Shown here: one piece after another, positions 43,182 through 52,048 of the stretch | Position numbering within the stretch: the stretch's first letter is position 1 | How the letters are laid out: every line of letters begins with the position of its first letter | Source of the DNA: DATBSL01 sp964561785 | Lineage (GTDB): Bacteria > Acidobacteriota > Vicinamibacteria > Fen-336 | Length of the DNA: 64,000 nt | Direction: 5' to 3' | Assembly: GCA_964561785.1 (NCBI GenBank) | Contig: CAZLRF010000010.1 | Coordinates: 40,930 to 104,929 of the forward strand | Made by a program: the position numbers and the translations under genes | Notes under the pieces: generated by a model | The model's database searches: none | What the model was told of the DNA's origin: nothing | Seen by the model: only the letters and a program-made list of their open reading frames with translations

Positions 43182-43187
43182 AGTGTA
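43182..43187 (-). promoter_or_regulatory. Putative -10 element (TACACT) of the ParA operon
   Basis: Minus-strand TACACT lies 24 bases before ATG 43157, between the ribosome site of parA and the stop of the upstream acyltransferase gene. No matching -35 box. Confidence 0.35.
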
Positions 43188-43201
43188 GCACTCCCAGGGA
43201 G

Positions 43202-43966
43202 CTAGCCCGAGCGGCGCATCTGCTCGAGCCGCGCCACGACCCGCGCGCGCAGCTCCTCGACGAAGGCCGGCACGCTCTCGGGGCTCTCGGGCGGATCGAA
43301 CGGCCCCAGCACCTCGGAGCGGGCGTCGATCAGGTGTACGCGGAAGAGCAGGTCGGCGAGGCGCCGCTGGCGCCAGACCCCGTCGTTGACGACGAGGTAC
43401 ACCGGCATGCGGCGCTCGGACAGGACGGTTTCGATGCCCGACCTGCGGAAGGGACGGACCGCGCCGTCGAGGCTGCGGTGGCCTTCCGGGAAGATGACGA
43501 GCCCGTGCGGCGTCTCGTGCACTCCGCGCCGCACGGCTTCGACGGCCGCCTTCGGGTCGCGCCGGGGATCCACGATCGGCGAGCCGAGCAGGCGGATGCA
43601 GGCGGACACCAGGGGCACGAAGCGGGAGTAGCGCCTGCGGGTCACGAACGCGGGCACCCGGGGCTGTGCGAGGAGGGAGATCTGCAGGATGTCGAGCAGG
43701 CCCTGGTGGTTCGCGACGACGAGGACCTGCGAGCCGGTGGGCAGGACCCCCTCGCGCCGGACCCGCGCTCCGCCCAGTCGCAGCATGGCCCAGATCCCCG
43801 CGGACATCCCCTTCATGAACCAGGTCACGAAGCAGTGGCGCCGTCCGGGCAGAAGCCAGGACCCGGGGATGACGACGAGGCGCAGGACCGGGCTGCCCAG
43901 GAGGAACAGGAGGCCGACGAGGAGCACCGCGAAGAGGCTCCGTGCGCCCTGGATGACGCGCCGCAT
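43202..43966 (-). CDS. 1-acyl-sn-glycerol-3-phosphate acyltransferase (PlsC family)
   Basis: The 254-residue protein has two N-terminal hydrophobic helices (about 8-40), then the acyltransferase blocks: NHQGLLDIL (His-x4-Asp catalytic motif), FVTRRRYSRFVPLVSACIRL, and FPEGHRS with the glycerophosphate-binding EG. It transfers an acyl group to lysophosphatidate to give phosphatidate at the inner membrane, or a related lipid. It is 44 bases upstream of the ParA gene. TAGAAT overlaps the end of the preceding gene and gives a start 9 bases before the ATG. Confidence 0.93.
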   Translation of the reverse strand: MRRVIQGARSLFAVLLVGLLFLLGSPVLRLVVIPGSWLLPGRRHCFVTWFMKGMSAGIWAMLRLGGARVRREGVLPTGSQVLVVANHQGLLDILQISLLAQPRVPAFVTRRRYSRFVPLVSACIRLLGSPIVDPRRDPKAAVEAVRRGVHETPHGLVIFPEGHRSLDGAVRPFRRSGIETVLSERRMPVYLVVNDGVWRQRRLADLLFRVHLIDARSEVLGPFDPPESPESVPAFVEELRARVVARLEQMRRSG

Positions 43967-43975
43967 GGAGCGCGG

Positions 43976-43981
43976 ATTCTA
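43976..43981 (-). promoter_or_regulatory. TAGAAT -10 element before the acyltransferase gene
   Basis: Minus-strand TAGAAT sits immediately after the DUF4388-receiver stop codon and nine bases before ATG 43966, making a near-leaderless internal promoter. Confidence 0.45.
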
Positions 43982-45487
43982 TCAGGCGGCGCCGGCGCGG
44001 CGGCCGAGGAGGGCCTCGTCGAGGGCGCGCCCCGCCTCCTCGACGAACGCGACCAGGGGCTCGAGGGGCGGCAGCTCGGCACCCCCGGGCGCGTCGCCGT
44101 AGACGATCGCCACCGTGTGGCCCCCCGCGCGGACCGGGAGCACCGCCGCCGCGCGGGCGCCGAGGGCGCCGATGCGGTCGAGGAGGCCGCGCGCGGGTCC
44201 GTCCGGGGGGAGCGGCCCTGCCCACGCCCGGCCGCTCGACACCGCCTCGCTCAGCGGCGAGGCCGGGGCGAGCGGCAGCGCGATCCGGCGGGCCAGCAGG
44301 TCGAGGCTGTCCTCCGAGTCCACCGGCCCGAACCCGGCGAGCCCCCGCAGGCTGTCGTCCTGGACGAGGAAGAGCACGACGCGGGGGAAGAACGCGCGGG
44401 CGGTCCGCAGGAGCAGGAACGAGACGAGGTCGGGGTCGGCCCCGCGGCGCATCTCCTCGAGCGCCGAGCGGAGGACCTCCTCCCGGCCGGCCTGCTCCGG
44501 CGAGAGCGCCGACGGTGTCCGGCGGGGGCCGCGGGCGAGGCGGGGCAGCAGGTCGCAGGCGAGCTTGTCCCCGAAGGCGCGCAGGTCGCTCTCGTACTGG
44601 AGGGGATCGAGCTTCGAGAGCCCGGGCTTGAACGCGAGGAGCGAGACGCCGAGCCGGCGCGCCCGCCCGCGCAGCTTCTCGTCGATCGCCTCGGCCATCA
44701 GGAGGACGGGGGGAGCCGGCGAGAGCCCGCTCGCGTGACGCGCCACGTCGAGGCCGCCGCGGAAGGAGGACGCCGAGGGCAGGCCGAGGTCGGTCACGAC
44801 CAGGAAGCGCCCGCGCTCGCGGGAGAGCCGGCCCATCTGGCGCCGTGCCTCGGCCGCGCCCCCGGCGAGCGCGACCTCGACGCCCGCCGCGCGCAGGCGG
44901 TCTCCGACGACGCGGCGCACCTCGGGCTCGTCGTCCACGAGGAGGACCGCGGGTCCCGCGGGGCCGGGGTCCTCGACCTCCGCGATCTCCTCGAGCTCCT
45001 CCGCCTCCTCCGCCTCCTCCGCCGCGGCCTCCGGCGGGGGTGGGGGGGCGGCGAAGGAGGCCTGGATGACCGCGGCGGCCTCGCGACGGTCCTCGTCGAG
45101 CTGCCGCGCGAGGTCCAGCATCAGCTCCTCGGGGTTGATGCCGAAGGGCAGCGTCTCGCCGGAGAGGTCGCGGTCGCCGAGGACGGTCGGCACCGACTCG
45201 CTGAGGTGGAAGGCGAAGTCCCCCTCGCGCAGGCGCACGAGCCGCTCCAGGATCGTCGCAATGCGTTGCCGCACGACGAGCTCGCGGGCGGGGCCCGGGG
45301 GCGGGGCTTGCGCGGGCAGCGGAGGCACGTCCCACATGTGGCCGGCCACCACCCGGCCCGCCTCGAAGACGACGCCGGCCTCCCCCTTCGGACCGCGCAC
45401 GGAGAGGTGGCCCGTCTTCTGGCAGAAGGAGACCACCTGGAGGATCTCGAGGAGGGGGAGGTCCTCGATGGAACCGTTCAGGCTCAC
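43982..45487 (-). CDS. DUF4388 - receiver - GAF-like signalling protein
   Basis: The 501-residue protein has a DUF4388 domain (residues 1-135: SLNGSIEDLPLLEILQVVSF, GHLSVRGPKGEAGVVFEAG, RVVAGHMW), an acidic/Pro linker (about 140-180), a receiver-like domain (about 185-310) with VLLVDDEPEVRRVV and FLVVTDLGLPSAS but FKPGLS shifted, and a C-terminal GAF-like module (about 345-495: RIALPLAPASPLSEAVSSGR, AAAVLPVRAGGHTVAIVYGD). It has no kinase or DNA-binding output. ATG 45487 overlaps the upstream receiver stop (ATGA). In myxobacteria such proteins belong to polarity and motility signalling. Confidence 0.8.
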   Translation of the reverse strand: MSLNGSIEDLPLLEILQVVSFCQKTGHLSVRGPKGEAGVVFEAGRVVAGHMWDVPPLPAQAPPPGPARELVVRQRIATILERLVRLREGDFAFHLSESVPTVLGDRDLSGETLPFGINPEELMLDLARQLDEDRREAAAVIQASFAAPPPPPEAAAEEAEEAEELEEIAEVEDPGPAGPAVLLVDDEPEVRRVVGDRLRAAGVEVALAGGAAEARRQMGRLSRERGRFLVVTDLGLPSASSFRGGLDVARHASGLSPAPPVLLMAEAIDEKLRGRARRLGVSLLAFKPGLSKLDPLQYESDLRAFGDKLACDLLPRLARGPRRTPSALSPEQAGREEVLRSALEEMRRGADPDLVSFLLLRTARAFFPRVVLFLVQDDSLRGLAGFGPVDSEDSLDLLARRIALPLAPASPLSEAVSSGRAWAGPLPPDGPARGLLDRIGALGARAAAVLPVRAGGHTVAIVYGDAPGGAELPPLEPLVAFVEEAGRALDEALLGRRAGAA

Positions 45488-45861
45488 GGCGTCTTCATCG
45501 CACGCAGCGCGGCGTCACGCAAGCGCGAGAGGGGGGCGGGCTTGGTGATGACCTCGTCGGCGCCCCGTCGAAGGGCCTCCTCGCGGATGCGGTCGTCCGC
45601 GGCACCGGTGAACAGGAGGACCGCCGAGTGCGGCCTTCGCCGGCGGGCCCCCTCGATGATCTCCAGGCCCTCGGCCGCGCGAGCGGGCGAGAAGTGCAGG
45701 TCGCAGATGACGGCGTCGAAGGGGGTGCTCGAGTCCGCGAGGCGCAGGCCGGCGTCGGCGTCCGCGCACTCCTCGACGTGCCAGCCCAGGCCGCGGAAGT
45801 AGGTGCGGAGGACGGCGAGCAGCCCGCGGTCGTCGTCGAGGACGAGCACCCGGCGGCTCAC
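45484..45861 (-). CDS. Stand-alone response-regulator receiver
   Basis: The 125-residue CheY-like protein starts at GTG 45861 (GTGA overlap with the EAL gene) and ends in an ATGA overlap with the DUF4388 gene. All active-site residues are present: Asp10/Asp11, acceptor Asp54 in AVICDLHFSP, Thr in LLFTGAADD and Lys in ITKPAPL. A loop after the acceptor is longer than usual (DLHFSPARAAEGLEIIEG). It is clearly related to the receiver at 52221-52625, with which it shares the GADxxxxKPxPLxRLRD ending. It probably carries phosphate from one of the neighbouring kinases to the EAL or DUF4388 proteins. Confidence 0.9.
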   Translation of the reverse strand: MSRRVLVLDDDRGLLAVLRTYFRGLGWHVEECADADAGLRLADSSTPFDAVICDLHFSPARAAEGLEIIEGARRRRPHSAVLLFTGAADDRIREEALRRGADEVITKPAPLSRLRDAALRAMKTP

Positions 45862-46643
45862 GACGCGAGGCTCGTCGCCGCGGCGCCACCCACGTGGCCC
45901 GCGGCGACCAGCTCCTCGCGCCCGAGGGGGCGGGCGAAGAGGAAGCCCTGGACGAGGTCGATCCCCGCCGCCTCCACCGCCACGAGCTCGTGCCGGTCCT
46001 CGACGCCCTCCGCGACCGCCCGCGCCTCGAGCCGGCGTACCATGCGGGCGAGCGAGTCGAGAACGATCTGGCGGTAGGGATCCGACCACGCCCCGCTCAC
46101 GAGGTAGCGGTCGATCTTGTAGATGTCGGGCCGGACGTCGAGGATCATCTTGTAGTTGGACTGCCCGAGGCCCACGTCGTCGAGCGCGATCGAGACCCCG
46201 GCCGCCCGGAGCTGCTCGAGGGCCCGGCGGAAGCCGGGCACGTCGAGGGGGGGCGCGTGCTCCACGATCTCGATCACGAGACGGGCGGGAACGATGCCAA
46301 CGGCCCGGGCGCGCTCGAGCAGGAAGTCGTGGAAGCCCGCGTCGCGGCCCAGAGTCGAGGCGTGCACGTTGACCGACAGCCGGGGCGAGCCGGGCAGGAG
46401 GGACCCCTCGGCCAGCGCGGCGGCGACGCAGGCGCGGTCGATCGCGGCTTCGGCTCGCTTGCGACGCACATACTCGAAGAGCACGTTCGGCCTCTCGGCG
46501 TTCGTGCCCCGGGGCCCGCGGACGAGGCACTCGAGAGCGTGGACGTGGGGCCTGCCCCCGTCGATCTCGAAGATGGGCTGGAACACGACGGCCAGCTGCC
46601 CTGGGAGGAGGAGCGTCTCGAGAAGCGTCGACTCTGCTGGCAC
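45858..46643 (-). CDS. EAL-domain protein (c-di-GMP phosphodiesterase type)
   Basis: The 261-residue protein consists of one EAL domain starting at GTG 46643. EAL itself is ECL (VHALECLVRG), but the other residues for metal and base catalysis look intact: Asn in SVNVHAST, Glu in IEIVEHA, LDDVGLGQSNY, Lys in DIYKIDR, Glu in AVAEGVED and QGFLFARPL. EAL enzymes hydrolyse cyclic di-GMP to pGpG. The A-to-C change in the signature is tolerated in some active members. No GGDEF is fused or adjacent. Operon: EAL, receiver, DUF4388 protein, suggesting phosphorylation-dependent control. Confidence 0.9.
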   Translation of the reverse strand: MPAESTLLETLLLPGQLAVVFQPIFEIDGGRPHVHALECLVRGPRGTNAERPNVLFEYVRRKRAEAAIDRACVAAALAEGSLLPGSPRLSVNVHASTLGRDAGFHDFLLERARAVGIVPARLVIEIVEHAPPLDVPGFRRALEQLRAAGVSIALDDVGLGQSNYKMILDVRPDIYKIDRYLVSGAWSDPYRQIVLDSLARMVRRLEARAVAEGVEDRHELVAVEAAGIDLVQGFLFARPLGREELVAAGHVGGAAATSLAS

Positions 46644-46822
46644 GATCTGCGCTTCTGCACCGTGCGTGCCACGGGACCCCCGGGCCGGCCGTGTCGTTCC
46701 GAGGGCCGTGAGTCGTTGATTCGATGAGACTTTTCGAGCTGGCCCGGCCGGGAAGGCGGCGGTAGGCCGTCCGACGGCCGGACTCGCCGAGTCCCGATCT
46801 CAGACGGGGAGGAGACCGCACC

Positions 46823-49117
46823 TTGACCCTGGCGCCGCTCCGGGTGCTGTTCGTCGAGGACGAGCCGGGCCACGTCGAGCTCGCCCGGAGGGCCTTCGAG
46901 GACCGTGGGGGAGCCTTCGAGGTCTCGGTCGCCGAGACGGTCGAGTCGGCGCGGAGCATCCTTCAGGGCGCGAGCCCGCCCGACCTCGTGATCGCAGACT
47001 GGCTCCTCCCGGACGGCGAGGGGCTCGACCTGCTCCGCGAGGCCCCGGCGGGGGCGTTGCCCCCGGTGGTGATCATGACGAGCCACGGCTCCGAGCGCGT
47101 GGCCGTCGAGGCCATCCGGGCGGGGGCGGTCGACTACCTCGTCAAGAGCGAGCAGACGCTCGCGGATCTGCCCCACATGGCGGAGCGGGCGGTCCGCCAC
47201 CGGCGCACCGAGCAGGCGCTCGGGGACCTGGTCGCGGGTACGGCCGCGGTGGGAGGGGACACGCTGTTCGGCGAGCTCACCCTCCGCCTCGCCCGCGCGC
47301 TGCGGGTCAAGTACGCCTCCGTCGCCGAGACCTCGGGCGAGGGCCGGCTGCGCACGCTCGCCCGCTGCGTGGACGGGCGCCTCGTGGAGAACGTGGAGTA
47401 CGAGCTCGAGGGCACGCCGTGCGCCGCGGTCCTCGACGGCAGCGTCTGCCACGTCCGCGACGCGGTCGCGGCGAGGTTCCCGCGCGACGAGGGCCTGCGG
47501 CGGATGTCGGCCGAGAGCTATGTCGGGGCCGCCCTTCGCGCCTCGGACGGCGAGGTCCTCGGTCTCGTCAACGCGATCCACGACCGCCCGCTCGACGGGA
47601 TCGTGCGCCCGGAGGGGGTCGTCCAGGTCTTCGCGGCGAGGGCGGCCGCGGAGCTCGAGCGGCGACGGGCCGAGCAGCAGATCGAGCGGCAGCGCGTCTT
47701 CGCGGACAGCCTGCTCGACATGGTCGCCTCGCTGGTGATCGTGGTCGACCCGGAGGGCCGGGTCGTGCGGTTCAACCGCGCCTGCGAGCAGACGAGCGGC
47801 TGGACCGAGGCCGAGCTGCGCGGGAGGCACTTCTGGGAGGTGCTTCGCCCCCCCGAGATGCGGGAGGAGGCCGCCCGGCACTACCGCGGCCAGGCGGCGG
47901 TGCTCGAGCTTCCCGCCGTGTACGAGACCGAGTGGCTCACCCGGGGCGGGGACCGTCGGCTCATCGCGTGGATCAACCGACCGGTCTTCGACGCGCGCGG
48001 GGCGGTCACCTACGTGCTGGGCACGGGCACCGACGTCACCGACCGCCGGCGGCTCGAGGCCGACCTGCGCCGGGCGGCGTTCGAGTGGCGCGAGACCTTC
48101 GACGGCCTGCCCCTGGGAGTCGTGGTCGTGGACGCGCTCGGGCGGGTCCTGCGGGCGAACCGCACCGCGGTCGAGCTCTCCGGCAAGGAGAGCTGGAGCG
48201 ACCTGATGGAGACCTCGCTGCGGGACTTCGGTCCCGCCAAGCCCTGGGCGGCCCTCGGCGAGCTCGCGGACGCCCTGCGGTCGGGAGGCGCGCCCGCCGC
48301 GCGCGAGGTGGCCGACCCGCTCGCCCGGACGACGTGGGTGGTGAGCGGCCGCGCCCTCGACCTCGAAGGCGAGGGACGGGCGGTCCTCAACTTCCAGGAC
48401 GTGACCGAGACCGCCCGGCTCAAGGAGCAGCTGCGGCAGAGCGAGACGATGGCGGAGATCGGCTCGATCGTGGCCGGGGTGGCGCACGAGGTCCGCAACC
48501 CCCTGTTCAGCATCTCCGCCACGCTCGACGCCTTCGAGTCGCGCTTCGGGCGCATGGAGGGCCTCGAGCGCTACCTGTCGGTGCTCCGGGGCGAGATCGC
48601 GCGGCTCACGACGCTCATGCGCGACCTGCTCGACTTCGGACGGCCGAGCCGGCCCGACTTCGTCCCGTGCCGGGTGGACGAGGTCGTGGAGGCGGCGGTC
48701 GCCGCGTGCCTGCCCCTCGCCCGTCGCAAGGGCGTCTCGATCGAGGCCCTCCCGGGCGACGGCCTGCCCGCGGTTCTCGCCGACCGCGCGCGCATCTCGC
48801 AGGTGCTGCAGAACCTCATCGAGAACGGGGTGCACTTCTCGCCCCCGGGCGGACGCGTGCGGGTCAGCGTCGAGGAGGCGGGGGACGCGGACGGGCCCGC
48901 GGTGCTGTGCCGGGTGCGCGACTCCGGGCCCGGCTTCGACCCCGCCGACCTCCGGCGGCTGTTCGAGCCGTTCTTCACGCGCCGGCGGGGCGGCACCGGC
49001 CTCGGGCTGTCGATCGTCAAGCGCATCGTGTACGACCACGGGGGCGAGGTGAGCGCGGAGAACCACGAGGAGGGGGGGGCGGTGGTGACGGTGCGGCTGC
49101 GGGCGGTGCGCGAGTGA
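46823..49117 (+). CDS. Receiver-GAF-PAS-PAS histidine kinase
   Basis: The 764-residue cytosolic kinase starts at TTG 46823 behind GGGGAGGAG. Order: receiver (about 5-125; Asp59 in LVIADWLLPDG, Lys in LVKSEQT with KP changed to KS), GAF (about 150-290), PAS (about 300-410: LLDMVASLVIVVDPEGRVV), PAS (about 420-530), HisKA with His555 in VAGVAHEVRNPLFSI, HATPase with NLIENGVHFSPPGG, DSGPGFD and GGTGLGLSI. The histidine region is of the NtrB type. It is probably fed phosphate through its own receiver. The following kinase gene overlaps by four bases (GTGA). Confidence 0.93.
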   Translation: MTLAPLRVLFVEDEPGHVELARRAFEDRGGAFEVSVAETVESARSILQGASPPDLVIADWLLPDGEGLDLLREAPAGALPPVVIMTSHGSERVAVEAIRAGAVDYLVKSEQTLADLPHMAERAVRHRRTEQALGDLVAGTAAVGGDTLFGELTLRLARALRVKYASVAETSGEGRLRTLARCVDGRLVENVEYELEGTPCAAVLDGSVCHVRDAVAARFPRDEGLRRMSAESYVGAALRASDGEVLGLVNAIHDRPLDGIVRPEGVVQVFAARAAAELERRRAEQQIERQRVFADSLLDMVASLVIVVDPEGRVVRFNRACEQTSGWTEAELRGRHFWEVLRPPEMREEAARHYRGQAAVLELPAVYETEWLTRGGDRRLIAWINRPVFDARGAVTYVLGTGTDVTDRRRLEADLRRAAFEWRETFDGLPLGVVVVDALGRVLRANRTAVELSGKESWSDLMETSLRDFGPAKPWAALGELADALRSGGAPAAREVADPLARTTWVVSGRALDLEGEGRAVLNFQDVTETARLKEQLRQSETMAEIGSIVAGVAHEVRNPLFSISATLDAFESRFGRMEGLERYLSVLRGEIARLTTLMRDLLDFGRPSRPDFVPCRVDEVVEAAVAACLPLARRKGVSIEALPGDGLPAVLADRARISQVLQNLIENGVHFSPPGGRVRVSVEEAGDADGPAVLCRVRDSGPGFDPADLRRLFEPFFTRRRGGTGLGLSIVKRIVYDHGGEVSAENHEEGGAVVTVRLRAVRE

Positions 49118-51540
49118 GGTCCGTTCTCGGCCGCCTCGGCCGGCTCCTCGGCGGCGGCGACGACCGCCGCCGCGCCGCGCGCAGCGAGGAACGGCTCGCG
49201 CTGGCGCTCGAGGCCGCGGGCCTCGCCATCTGGGAGATGGATGCGGAGACGGGGGCGATGTGGTGGTCCGAGCAGGCGGGCCGCCTCCTCGGCATCCCCG
49301 AACAGGCGCCGAACGGGTCGGCCCGGCTCGCCCACGTCGTCCAGCGCCTGCACCCCGACGACCGGCCCGCCTTCCAGGCGGCGGTCGCGCAGGCGCTCGC
49401 TCGCCCCGGCGAGGTGCACCGGGTCGAGGCGCGGGTGCTCTCACCCGACGGCTCCGAGCGCTGGATCGAGGGACGTGGGCAGGCCTGGCTCGACGAACGG
49501 GGGCGGCTGCGCGGTCTGCGGGGCTCGCTCCTCGACGTGACCGAGCGCAAGCGCGTGGAGGAAGGGCTGCGGCGCAGCCTCGAGGAGCAGCGGGTGATCG
49601 CGACGGCGGCCGAGGCGGCGGCCACGGCCAGCGACGAGGATGCCCTGCTCGCCTCGGTGACGGCCCTCCTGCGCGACACCTTCTTCCCGGACAACTGCGG
49701 CTTTCTCCTCCTCGACGCGGAGGGGGGTGTCCTGCGGCACGCTCCCGCGTTCCACTCCCGCCGCCCCGTCGCGGACCTCACGCCCATCGCGGTCGGCACC
49801 GGCGTCGTCGGCCGCGTGGCCCGGAGCGGGGTCTCGTGCCGGGTGGAGGACGCGTCGGGGGATCCCGCCTACCTCGCCCTCGACCCCGAGATGCGGTCGG
49901 AGGTGTGCGTCCCGCTCAAGGCGGGCCCCCGCGTGCTCGGGGTCCTCGACGCGGAGAGCCGCCGGCCGGGCGCGTTCAGCGAAGCCGACGAGCGGCTGCT
50001 GGGCGTCGTCGCCGCGCACGTCGCGGGGGCGGTCGAACGGCTGCGCTCCGCCCAGGCGCTGCGGGAGGGGGGCGAGCTCTACCGGGCCTACTTCACCGCC
50101 TCGCCCATCGCCCTCTTCGTCTCCGACACCCGGGGCCAGTACCTCGAGGTCAACGGGGCGGCCTGCGCGCTCACCGGCTACGCCCGGGAGGAGCTGCTCG
50201 CGCTGTCGATCGCGGACCTGCTCGCCGGGGACGACTCCCGGGACGTCGGGGACCGCCTGGTGGGCCTGCTCGCCCTCGGAGGCGGCCGCAACGAGATCAG
50301 GATCCGCCGCAAGGACGGCCGCGTGCGGCACTGCCTGGTCCACGCCTCCGCGGTCGGCGCCGAACGCCTGCTGGGCCTGCTCCTCGACATCACCGACCGC
50401 CGCGAGGCCGAGGAGAAGCTGCGCGAGAGCGAGGAGCGCTTCCGCAGCCTCTCCGAGGCGTCCTTCGAGGCCATCCTCGTCCACGACGGGGGACGGATCG
50501 TGGACGTCAACCAGGCGCTGTGCGACCTGGGGGGCTACTCCTGGCACGAGCTCGCGGGGCGCGACGCGTTCGAGTTCGTCGCCCCCGAGCACCGCGAGGC
50601 GGTCTACCGCAACCTGCTCTCCGAGGTGGACCGGCCCTACGAGATCGAGATCCAGCGGCGGGACGGCACGCGCCTGCCGGTCGAGGTCCAGGCGCGCTCG
50701 TTTCCCTACCGCGGCAAGATCCACCGCGTGGTGGCGCTGCGGGACGTCTCCGACCGCAAGAGGGCCGCCCAGGTGCGCGAGTCGCTGATCCGGGAGCTCG
50801 AGGCCAAGAACGCCGAGCTCGAGCGATTCGGGTACACGGTGACCCACGACCTCAAGTCGCCCCTCGTCACGATCCGGGGCTTTGCGGACTACCTGGAGAA
50901 GGACGTGCGGGAGGGCCGCACCGACCGTCTCGCCGCCGACGCCCGGCGCATCGCGGACGCGGTCGGCACCGTGCAGCGCCTGCTCGACCAGCTGTTCGAG
51001 CTGAGCCGGGCGGGCCGACCGGTGGGACCGCCGGTGGCGGTGCAGGCGGAAGACCTCGTCCACGAGGCGCTGCGCCTCGTGCGGGCCCGTCTCGAGGCGA
51101 GCGGGGCGAAGGTCGAGGTCGAGGGCCCGCTCCCCGAGGTGTTCGGCGACCGCGCGCGGCTGGTGCGCGTGCTCCAGAGCCTGCTCGACAACGCGCTCAA
51201 GTTCTCGGCCGGCCAGGAGGCGCCGCGGGTGGTCGTGGAGGCCCGGGAGGGGGAGGAGGGCCGTGCGGTGCTCGTCGTGCGCGACAACGGCATCGGCGTC
51301 GAAGCGCGGCACCGCGAGCAGGTCTTCGGCCTGTTCGAGAAGCTCGACCCCCGGGGGGAGGGGACCGGCGTCGGCCTCGCGGTGGTGAAGCGGATCGTCG
51401 AGTCGCACGGCGGGCGCGTGTGGCTCGAGTCGGAGGGGACCGGGAGGGGGACGGCGGCCTGCGTGAGCCTGCCCCTGGCGCCCGGGGTGCAGGAGCCGCG
51501 GGCGGGCCCTACGGAAGAGGCCGCGCGTCGGCCGGGATGA
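49114..51540 (+). CDS. PAS-GAF-PAS-PAS histidine kinase
   Basis: The 808-residue kinase begins at GTG 49114. Domains: PAS (about 25-150; LALALEAAGLAIWEMDAETG, VTERKRVEEGLRR), GAF (about 165-310), PAS (about 320-430; YRAYFTASPIALFVSDTRGQ), PAS (about 435-550), HisKA with His578 in YTVTHDLKSPLVTIRGF, and HATPase with LLDNALKFSAGQE, RDNGIGV and GTGVGLAVVKRIVESHGG. It has no membrane segment or receiver. The His motif is of the phytochrome-like group that often donates to single receivers. Its last 32 bases overlap the convergent PilZ-like gene. Confidence 0.93.
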   Translation: MRSVLGRLGRLLGGGDDRRRAARSEERLALALEAAGLAIWEMDAETGAMWWSEQAGRLLGIPEQAPNGSARLAHVVQRLHPDDRPAFQAAVAQALARPGEVHRVEARVLSPDGSERWIEGRGQAWLDERGRLRGLRGSLLDVTERKRVEEGLRRSLEEQRVIATAAEAAATASDEDALLASVTALLRDTFFPDNCGFLLLDAEGGVLRHAPAFHSRRPVADLTPIAVGTGVVGRVARSGVSCRVEDASGDPAYLALDPEMRSEVCVPLKAGPRVLGVLDAESRRPGAFSEADERLLGVVAAHVAGAVERLRSAQALREGGELYRAYFTASPIALFVSDTRGQYLEVNGAACALTGYAREELLALSIADLLAGDDSRDVGDRLVGLLALGGGRNEIRIRRKDGRVRHCLVHASAVGAERLLGLLLDITDRREAEEKLRESEERFRSLSEASFEAILVHDGGRIVDVNQALCDLGGYSWHELAGRDAFEFVAPEHREAVYRNLLSEVDRPYEIEIQRRDGTRLPVEVQARSFPYRGKIHRVVALRDVSDRKRAAQVRESLIRELEAKNAELERFGYTVTHDLKSPLVTIRGFADYLEKDVREGRTDRLAADARRIADAVGTVQRLLDQLFELSRAGRPVGPPVAVQAEDLVHEALRLVRARLEASGAKVEVEGPLPEVFGDRARLVRVLQSLLDNALKFSAGQEAPRVVVEAREGEEGRAVLVVRDNGIGVEARHREQVFGLFEKLDPRGEGTGVGLAVVKRIVESHGGRVWLESEGTGRGTAACVSLPLAPGVQEPRAGPTEEAARRPG

Positions 51541-52048
51541 GCGTCTCGGGCAGCGGGGCGTCGAGGAACTTGAGCCCCAGGCGCTGGACGCCGTCCATCC
51601 CGGAGCCGGCGCCGCTCGAGACGTACATGACCTCCGCCCGCGTCTCGTAGCCGTCGAGCAGGAAGCGGATCATCTCGCCCTTCTCCACGGCCATCCGGCT
51701 GCGCACGAGCGCCCCGCCGGCGGCGATCACCTCGGCCAGCGTCTCTTCCTCCTGGGCGGAGCGGTCGCGCCAGGTGGCGATGCGGGCGATGCGCACTCCG
51801 AGCTCGACCTCGAACCGCTGGAACTGCCGCCGCTCGCCCGAGTCCGCCCGGCCCTGCGCCTCCTGGAAGACCTCGAGGCTGCCCGGCTTGCCGAGCTGCC
51901 GCCACTCGTCGATCCCCAGCACGAGCCGCTCCGCCTCCGCGGCAGCCGCGCCGGTGCACGGCGACTTCGGCGTCGCCTCGAGCAGCACCCACGCGCCCCC
52001 TCGGCAGGAGCACGCGGCGGAGTGCAGCTCGATCCTCGTCCCGCTCAT
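51509..52048 (-). CDS. PilZ-like domain protein with degenerate c-di-GMP motif
   Basis: The 179-residue protein from ATG 52048 has an N-terminal domain of about 70 residues (SAACSCRGGAWVLLEATPKS, LVLGIDEWRQLGKPGSLEVF) and a PilZ-type beta-barrel: RRQFQRFEVELGVRIARIAT, MAVEKGEMIRFLLDGYETRA, EVMYVSSG and QRLGLKFLD. The first c-di-GMP motif RxxxR is kept (RQFQR), but the D/NxSxxG motif reads EVIAAG, so nucleotide binding may be lost. The N-terminal CSCRGG is reminiscent of a small metal site. It overlaps the zinc-ribbon gene upstream (ATGA) and the kinase on the other strand. Confidence 0.75.
   Translation of the reverse strand: MSGTRIELHSAACSCRGGAWVLLEATPKSPCTGAAAAEAERLVLGIDEWRQLGKPGSLEVFQEAQGRADSGERRQFQRFEVELGVRIARIATWRDRSAQEEETLAEVIAAGGALVRSRMAVEKGEMIRFLLDGYETRAEVMYVSSGAGSGMDGVQRLGLKFLDAPLPETLIPADARPLP

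Noticed and set aside
42339..45335. A 998-codon frame that would fuse the ParA protein to about 720 upstream residues
   Set aside because: The upstream portion is an antisense/alternate-frame shadow of the acyltransferase and DUF4388 genes; ParA starts at ATG 43157 with a good ribosome site.
46644..46822. A small gene in the 179-base divergent gap before the PAS kinase
   Set aside because: No frame of reasonable length with a ribosome site; it holds only an A/T-rich patch (about 46710-46742) that may contain promoters I could not define.
46274..49444. A 1056-codon minus-strand frame opposite the first PAS kinase
   Set aside because: It is antisense to a complete histidine kinase and has Arg/Pro/Gly-rich composition with no motif.
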